The notes under the pieces are model-generated. The model was not told the origin of the DNA. It saw only the letters and a program-made list of their open reading frames with translations, and made no database searches. This document shows, one piece after another, positions 58,329 to 64,000 of a stretch of 64,000 nt of DNA (position 1 is its first letter; each line of letters opens with the position of its first letter). The stretch spans positions 1,679,001 to 1,743,000 of the forward strand of contig JAHRBS010000012.1 in NCBI GenBank assembly GCA_024305745.1, given 5' to 3'. The stretch is from Polyporus tsugae. Lineage: Eukaryota > Basidiomycota > Agaricomycetes > Polyporales > Polyporaceae. A program made the translations under genes and the position numbers.

Positions 58329-59542
58329 TTACAGCCAGCCGCGCGCCTTGAAGTCCTCAAGCGAATCCCTGGTGAGCTCATCGATGCCACGGTACTTTAT
58401 CCCGAGGGTCGCGATGCCTTTGCGGTTGTCGTACTGAACCGCATGTATAGCTTTTGATAGGTCGTACGAGGTGTTACCCTCGGGGAATTTCTCGGACCAG
58501 CGATGAGCCGCCGCGACTGAAGGACGCTCGAAGGTCAGTTGCCGCCATATTGCACGCGGCCGAAGCGTTACTCACCGAAGTCTTGCCACTTGAAGGGGCC
58601 AGATGAGATGATGAAGCGCTGCCCGCCTGCTGCTTGCGTCTGTATGGCGATTGTATGCGCTTGCGCGATATCCCGCACGTCAACGTACATCGCTCTGTTA
58701 CAGGATCCCCACATGTCAGTCATCGTCCGAAGCGAACCCGCGGGTGACATACCCGTTGTTCGCAAGCGCATCGTTGCTCAACCCGCCCTTGACGACGTTC
58801 TTGTACCAGTCCCGCATCGACTCGCCCAGGTTCTCCGGTTTGTCCACGTCGTGGATGTTGGGCCCGAACACGTACGGCGGGTTCAGCACCGTCAAGTCGA
58901 AGCCGAGCTCCGCCTTGCGCTGCCCGTACCACTCCCACGCCGCACGTTCCGCAAGCGTCTTGCTCGCGCGGTACTTCCCGATGGCGGTCGCGTCCCTGCC
59001 CTTCTCCTTGATCTCCACGATAGACTGCTCGTTCCACGCGGATTCGTCGAGCACGACCGGGTCGGGAGAGATGCGGAAGAGCGCGGCGGTGGAGGAGAGG
59101 ACGACGACGCGCCGGACCCGCGCGCCGTGCGCCTCCGCGGCCTTGAGCACGGAGAGCGTGCCAGCGACGGCCGGGCCGACGATCTCGTCAGGCTCGATGG
59201 CGTTCATGTGGAAGGGCGAGGCGGTATGCGCGATCGCGTCGACGTCCTTGACGTGCTCCGCGAACGCGTCGTCCTACGGAAACATATTCAGAGGGCGTCA
59301 GGAAGGGGTGTGTGCATGTGGGAGAAGGTGCGGAGACGGACCTTGGTCATGTCGGCGACGACGACGACTTCGACCTTGTCGCCTGACGACTGGAAGTACG
59401 AGCGGAGGTACGCCGCCTTGCTCTCCGACCGCACGGTGCCGCGAACTGCGAAGCCGGCTTCGAGGAGGGATTTGACGACCCAAACGGCGATGTAGCCGTT
59501 CGCGCCGGTGACGAGAACCTTTCCTGAAGTGATGGCAGGCAT
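58329..59542 (-). CDS. NAD(P)-dependent reductase/epimerase, dihydroflavonol-reductase-like
   Basis: Exons 59542-59342, 59273-58753, 58694-58576 and 58516-58329 sum to 343 codons (342 aa). Extended short-chain dehydrogenase: Rossmann motif VLVTGANGYIA (residues about 9-19), VRGTVRSESKAAYL, the AIAHTASPFH block, active-site YRASKTLAERAAWEW (Tyr-x-x-x-Lys) and LNPPYVFGPNIHDV. Relatives include yeast GRE2/GRP2 methylglyoxal and ketone reductases. It would act in the cytosol on aldehydes or ketones; the substrate cannot be told from sequence. A TATA box lies upstream at 59627. Confidence 0.85.
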
Positions 59543-59626
59543 GGTCTGGCGAATGTAGTTGTGGTTGCTGTGGGGTCGCTGCGGGTGGTGAGTGGTCTGG
59601 TATGCCTCCTAAGTAGTGCTGGAACC

Positions 59627-59634
59627 TATTTATA
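59627..59634 (-). promoter_or_regulatory. TATA box of the reductase gene
   Basis: TATAAATA on the minus strand, 85 bp upstream of the start codon. Confidence 0.6.
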
Positions 59635-60563
59635 CAGTGCGACAGTGGTCATCGGCACCGTTGGGCCGGGAGTCAATCGCTTGGAGACGGCGTCCTCGCT
59701 GGCTTGGTAAACATTTGAGTGGAGGAGTGCTGAGTAAGGTGTCGTGAGCCGCTGTCCCAGCCAAGGTCCCAGCGGCGGTAGTTGCGGTGGGTCGCTGAGA
59801 ACGTTCATCCCTGTGAGAGAACCCCTGATATCACCGACCAATTTCGAAAGGGTGGAGTTTGCTAGAACACCAGACTTCGGTTACTGGAACGGGGTAATAC
59901 CTTGTCCGAGGTTCTTTCACGCTAGGCTCATGATGATGCAAGAATGAACTTCTCGCACGGCAGTGAGTACCCTTTACCACCCTCGTCAAATGGGAGGGAG
60001 GGTGCTCTGTAGCGTCGTGTATCAGATGCGGAAAGAGACGCGCTAACCAATTGACTCCGTGTTCGACGTTCAACTTTCTGCCCACAATTCACTGGCGAGG
60101 GCGATGGAGGAGAACACCGGTTGCGCATGCATGTCATTCAACCTCTGTGCTAGCGCTCCTTCACTACTGACACAACCCTCCCTTTCCCCCCAGGCTCGGT
60201 GAAAATCAGCGCAGCATGTAACTCTCTTCCCTACGCCCTACATCAAGAGGAACCATAAAGGGGAAGTTTTAGGCGGTATGGTACTTGTGCAGGCTACCTT
60301 TTAATTTCAGATCGCCTGGACGTCGTCCGCTTAAGGCTGTTAGTGGAGCAAACCGAATACGCAGCGCTGCAGCATCTCCCTCGACACCCGCGGAATTTTT
60401 GGGATAAACATCTGGAAGTTTTATAACAGTCTTTCCCCGTCGAAGTACTGTACATTGACTTAACTGTGCAAAACACTTTCCTATGACAGGACCAAGATCA
60501 CCCGCAGTTGGCAGGGTAAGGATTGTAAACCAACGCAGTCGATCGTGTAAAATGACTAGAACC
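59635..60563. other. Intergenic
   Basis: No gene is supported. Confidence 0.5.
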
Positions 60564-60642
60564 AGGCGCTACCAGGGCTCGAACCTGGGTTTTGGGAACA
60601 TGACATCAGAATCCCAAGTGATAACCACTACACTATAGCGCC
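60564..60642 (-). tRNA. tRNA-Gln(CTG) with a 7-nt intron
   Basis: Minus strand: acceptor GGCGCTA/TAGCGCC pairs perfectly, with discriminator T. The D-arm is TAGTGTAGTGGTTATCA. Anticodon stem TGGGA pairs with TCCCA. The loop starts TTCTGA (anticodon CTG), followed by a short intron before the final loop T. T-arm CCAGG-TTCGAGC-CCTGG is perfect. TTTT follows shortly downstream. Body and discriminator fit eukaryotic tRNA-Gln. It decodes CAG. Confidence 0.85.
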
Positions 60643-61842
60643 TTGGCGATGATATCATCAGGGCCTCACCCTCATCGGGTAGGCCGCGCAGATCGATCTG
60701 GGCTCCGGCGCTCCATGAAGCCATTTCGGTCGCTCATCCTCCCCAAGGAAGACGGAGAGCGGCACTAATATTGAGACTCGTCGAAGGAATATGCCGACAG
60801 AATATTCTTCAGGGGGGATCTGCAGTTCGCACGTGAAGGTACGGTACTAGGCTCGCTCAATGTGCAATTCAAATCGCTTATTACCAGAACTCAAAGGCCC
60901 CGTACACCTAATAAGATCAGGATCGGCAGATATGTCGCGTTCTGTAACCAAGCTGTGGGCTGACATGCATCCACTGAAGTCGATTTCCAAGACTTTGGAC
61001 AACGCGGTCGCTTGGTGAAGTGATAAACGAGATCAGCATATATAACGTGTGCCCTCACACGACCAAGTAATGTGTACTCGGGAGACATCGATACGCAAGA
61101 AGCACCAAGTCGTGGGTTGAATTCAGAGTTGGGTTCGGGGAAACTCGCGAAGGCTTGGAATCAACCCGCTGCGCCGCATGTGTCACTAAATATCGTAGGA
61201 ATATTAAAATGTGTTAGCAAACCTAAACGTATTCTGACAGGCCTGAGACTGTATTTTCCACTCTTGTGGATGCTTCCACAGTCGGTGCTCCGTAGGTACG
61301 TACAGTATCATCAATTGGTCCAGCTCACTTCTGGGTGGGGGAACTAGGCCCCCGAAGTCTGTGTCTTGTCCTCGCCGACGCCTCCAAGTATTGAAGTCTA
61401 TTGCAGGTCAGGAATCGGCGCAGGCACACAGGAGACGGTTGTCTCAGAGACATCTTGTATAGCCGATGAGGATGAAACATACACGATCAAGTGTGTCTTA
61501 CGAGGCAGACAATATCTTGCGTCATTGGTCGGTTGAGCCATAGATGATAGCAGACTGGAGGTGTGGTACGAGCGTGGGGCGGGTTAGCCAATAAGATCGG
61601 GAGGAGGGGATAAACAAGTCGTGTGAAATTTGGGGGCTAGAATGGGAAGAGGCGGTTGGTGATGGTATTATGATGTCCCCACTTCTATTTTCTGAAAGTG
61701 AGGCGACTTAGACTTAACTCGACGTCCGCCCAACCTTCGATCCCCTTAAATACCCTCTGGACCCAGTCTGCCCGCTTTCGCCCTGTCTCGTCCCCCCACA
61801 TCTCTCTTCCACCGTCGTCTTCGTCTCCACATCCTCCCAAAA
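60643..61842. other. Intergenic, upstream region of ATP-citrate lyase
   Basis: No gene is supported. A pyrimidine-rich stretch (61740-61840) directly before the next start codon is a typical leader of a strongly expressed fungal gene. Confidence 0.5.
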
Positions 61843-64000
61843 ATGTCCTCGAAAGGTACGCATCCCCTATCCTCCATTTTGCCGATCTTGCGCGCTCATG
61901 TATGCGCATCACAGCCATCCGGGAATACGACGCAAAGCTCATCCTCGCGTATTGGCTCGAGCGCGCTCCCATCGTCGACCCCTCCGCTAAGGTGGTCACC
62001 CCCTTCGTCTACCCTTCCCCGAAGGTCGCCCAGATCTCCTGGGATGCGGCTACGAACGCTATCACTCCCGATACTCAGCTCCCCGGCTGGGTCTTCTCGA
62101 CAAAACTCGTCGCGAAGCCCGATCAGCTCATCAAGCGTCGCGGAAAGGCCGGTCTCCTCGCTCTCAACAAGTCTTGGGAGGAGGCGAAGGTGTGGATTCA
62201 GCAGCGCGCGGGCAAGCCGCAGAAGGTGAGCAGGTTTTCCGTTCTTGCGTTCTCCCATCCATTTTCTCGCGTCCTTCGGCGCCCCATGTTATCGTCGCGA
62301 TCGATTGCGAGTGCCCGACATGCTTCATGTTGCCCCTCCCTTCCGCATCCTCCGCACCCGCATGTATTATGACGCGTCTGTGAACGCGTCCTGCGCGAGG
62401 CTGATACGCGCTCCACGTGATTCTGCTTGACCGCGTTCCGTTTACGTTCCTCGTCCCCGATCCCCGATTTCAGATCTGCGCAATCATGCCTTGTTTCCCA
62501 TCTCATCCTGCTTGACCGATTTCTGTCCGCTGCAACTGTCTCTGACATCTTTCTCAGGTCGAATCCGTGACTGGCACGCTCAGCAACTTCATCGTCGAGC
62601 CTTTCCTCCCTCACCCGTCGGACGCCGAGTACTACGTCTGCATCAACTCCGCACGAGAGGGCGACTATATCCTCTTTACCCATGAGGGTGGTGTTGACAT
62701 CGGTGATGTCGACGCCAAGGCTCTCAAACTCAGTCTCCCCATCAACGCGCCCTTCCCCTCTCGTCAGACTATTGCCGACACCCTCTTGAAGCACGTCTCT
62801 GCTGCCAAGAAGGAGACCCTCGTCGACTTCCTCATCCGTCTCTACTCCGTATACGTCGACCTCCACTTCGCCTACCTCGAGATCAACCCTCTTGTCGTCC
62901 TCGATGGCGTCAACGGCGGTCAGCCCACCATCCACTATCTCGACATGGCTGCGAAGCTCGATCAGACCGCAGAGTCGATCTGTGGACCCAAGTGGGCCAT
63001 TGCTCGTGACTTGTCCGTCTATGAGCCTGGGTCCCAGGCGACTACAACCAAGGGAAAGGGCGTTTCTGCTGACCGCGGTCCCCCCATGGTGCGTTCTAGG
63101 TTCGGTTTCACTCTAAAACCCTGATGATGTAGACACCATTCTCCCATAGGTCTGGCCCGCTCCTTTCGGTCGTGACCTCACGAAGGAGGAAGCGTATATC
63201 CAGAAGCTCGATGCTTCGACGGGTGCGTCTCTCAAGCTGACGGTCCTCAACGCCGAGGGTCGTATTTGGACCATGGTCGCCGGTGGTGGTGCCTCCGTCG
63301 TCTACTCCGATGCCATTGCCGCCCATGGCTTCGCTCACGAGCTCGCCAACTACGGCGAGTACTCCGGCGCTCCCTCTGAGGGTCAGACATACGAGTACGC
63401 CAAGACCATTCGTAAGTGCAAGTGCTATGCATTTCAAGACTTGGGCTGACGGATACACTCAGTCGATCTCATGACTCGCGGCACTCCTCGTGCTGAGGGG
63501 AAGATCTTGATCATCGGAGGTGGTATCGCCAACTTCACCAACGTTGCGGCTACCTTCAAGGGTATCATTCGTGCGCTCAAGGAGTACAAGGCACCCCTCA
63601 TCGCTCACCAGGTCAAGATATACGTTCGTCGCGGCGGACCCAACTACCAGGAGGGTCTCAAGGCCATGCGTCTCCTTGGCGAGTCGCTCGGAGTCCCGAT
63701 CAAGGTCTATGGTCCTGATACTCACATCACCGCCATTGTCCCTCTCGCTCTTGGTGTCTCCAGCAAGCAGTCCAACCTCCACTCCATCGCAGCGACTCCC
63801 ATTAGCCCCCCTTCCCCACAGGGTTCCGCTGCCAGCAAGAACTTGGAGCCTGAGCCTACTGTCGGTACCATTCACGCAGATGGTGAGCGTACTCAGCCAC
63901 AGGATCAAATTATCAGCTTCGACAGGAAGACTGGCGTCCGGCCCTCTCGCCCCTCGTACCGTCCATTTGATGCGCAAACTCGTTCATTCGTGTATGGTCT
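61843..64000 (+). CDS. ATP-citrate synthase, single-chain form (3' end outside window)
   Basis: Makes cytosolic acetyl-CoA and oxaloacetate from citrate, CoA and ATP. Exons 61843-61855 (13 nt), 61915-62225, 62558-63088, 63150-63411 and 63463 onward have consistent phases. Motifs: [18 protein letters not shown], the ATP-grasp segment [74 protein letters not shown] (cofactor-binding region), and [21 protein letters not shown] Ser/Pro-rich linker (about 63780-63900) leads into [14 protein letters not shown], the start of the alpha-like half. The two halves are therefore one polypeptide, as in animals and basidiomycetes, not two genes as in ascomycetes. The CoA ligase and citrate synthase parts lie beyond the window. 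Confidence 0.92.

Noticed and set aside
58539..59495. Two long plus-strand frames opposite the reductase gene
   Set aside because: Antisense shadows created by high third-position GC in the real minus-strand gene.

Overview
The window is nuclear DNA of a filamentous basidiomycete, most likely an agaricomycete of polypore type. The evidence is genes split by many 45-75 bp GT-AG introns, very short first exons, F-box families typical of mushrooms, large uncharacterised membrane-protein families, a single-chain (fused) ATP-citrate lyase and a self-priming chromodomain retrotransposon. No bacterial features (operons, Shine-Dalgarno sites, CRISPR) are present.

Layout. 0.8-2.4 kb: F-box gene broken by a one-base shift. 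2.5-6 kb: gene relics (glutathione S-transferase C-terminus, multi-pass membrane protein) interrupted by a TA-flanked MITE. 6-17.8 kb: nested transposon block made of the 5' end of one LTR element (plus strand), a complete but mutated chromovirus (minus strand, 7.4-13.9 kb), and half of a second MITE copy holding a 3.6 kb Tc1/mariner-type transposon with a decayed transposase. 18-25 kb: unassigned GC-rich stretch, a small Cys-rich protein gene, cystathionine gamma-lyase, a damaged amino-acid transporter, and an intron-containing tRNA-His. 26.4-31.6 kb: tandem duplication carrying two WrbA-like quinone reductase genes. 31.5-33 kb: single-pass surface protein with a cytoplasmic tail. 33.5-35 kb: F-box/LRR-like gene with a frameshift. 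35.6-40 kb: divergent housekeeping pair COG7 and eIF3g. 41.4-45 kb: two tandem seven-span membrane-protein genes. 46.5-47.4 kb: prenylated ubiquitin-fold protein. 49-50.8 kb: DUF6533-like membrane protein. 51.1-54.3 kb: membrane-anchored copper amine oxidase with an 11-nt micro-exon that encodes the cofactor tyrosine. 54.8-56.6 kb: glucose-6-phosphate isomerase. 58.3-59.5 kb: NAD(P)-dependent reductase/epimerase. 60.6 kb: tRNA-Gln(CTG) with a 7-nt intron. 61.8 kb to the window edge: ATP-citrate lyase, incomplete.

The genes do not form one pathway. Most are core metabolism (sulfur amino acids, glycolysis, acetyl-CoA supply), trafficking and translation genes, mixed with rapidly evolving surface, membrane and F-box families. 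The strongest new structural signals are in the transposon block. Two different LTR elements each keep a perfect 11-nt match between transcript start and primer-binding site, although the 11-mers differ. The MITE carries two divergent tRNA-like modules. The micro-exon in the amine oxidase is also notable.
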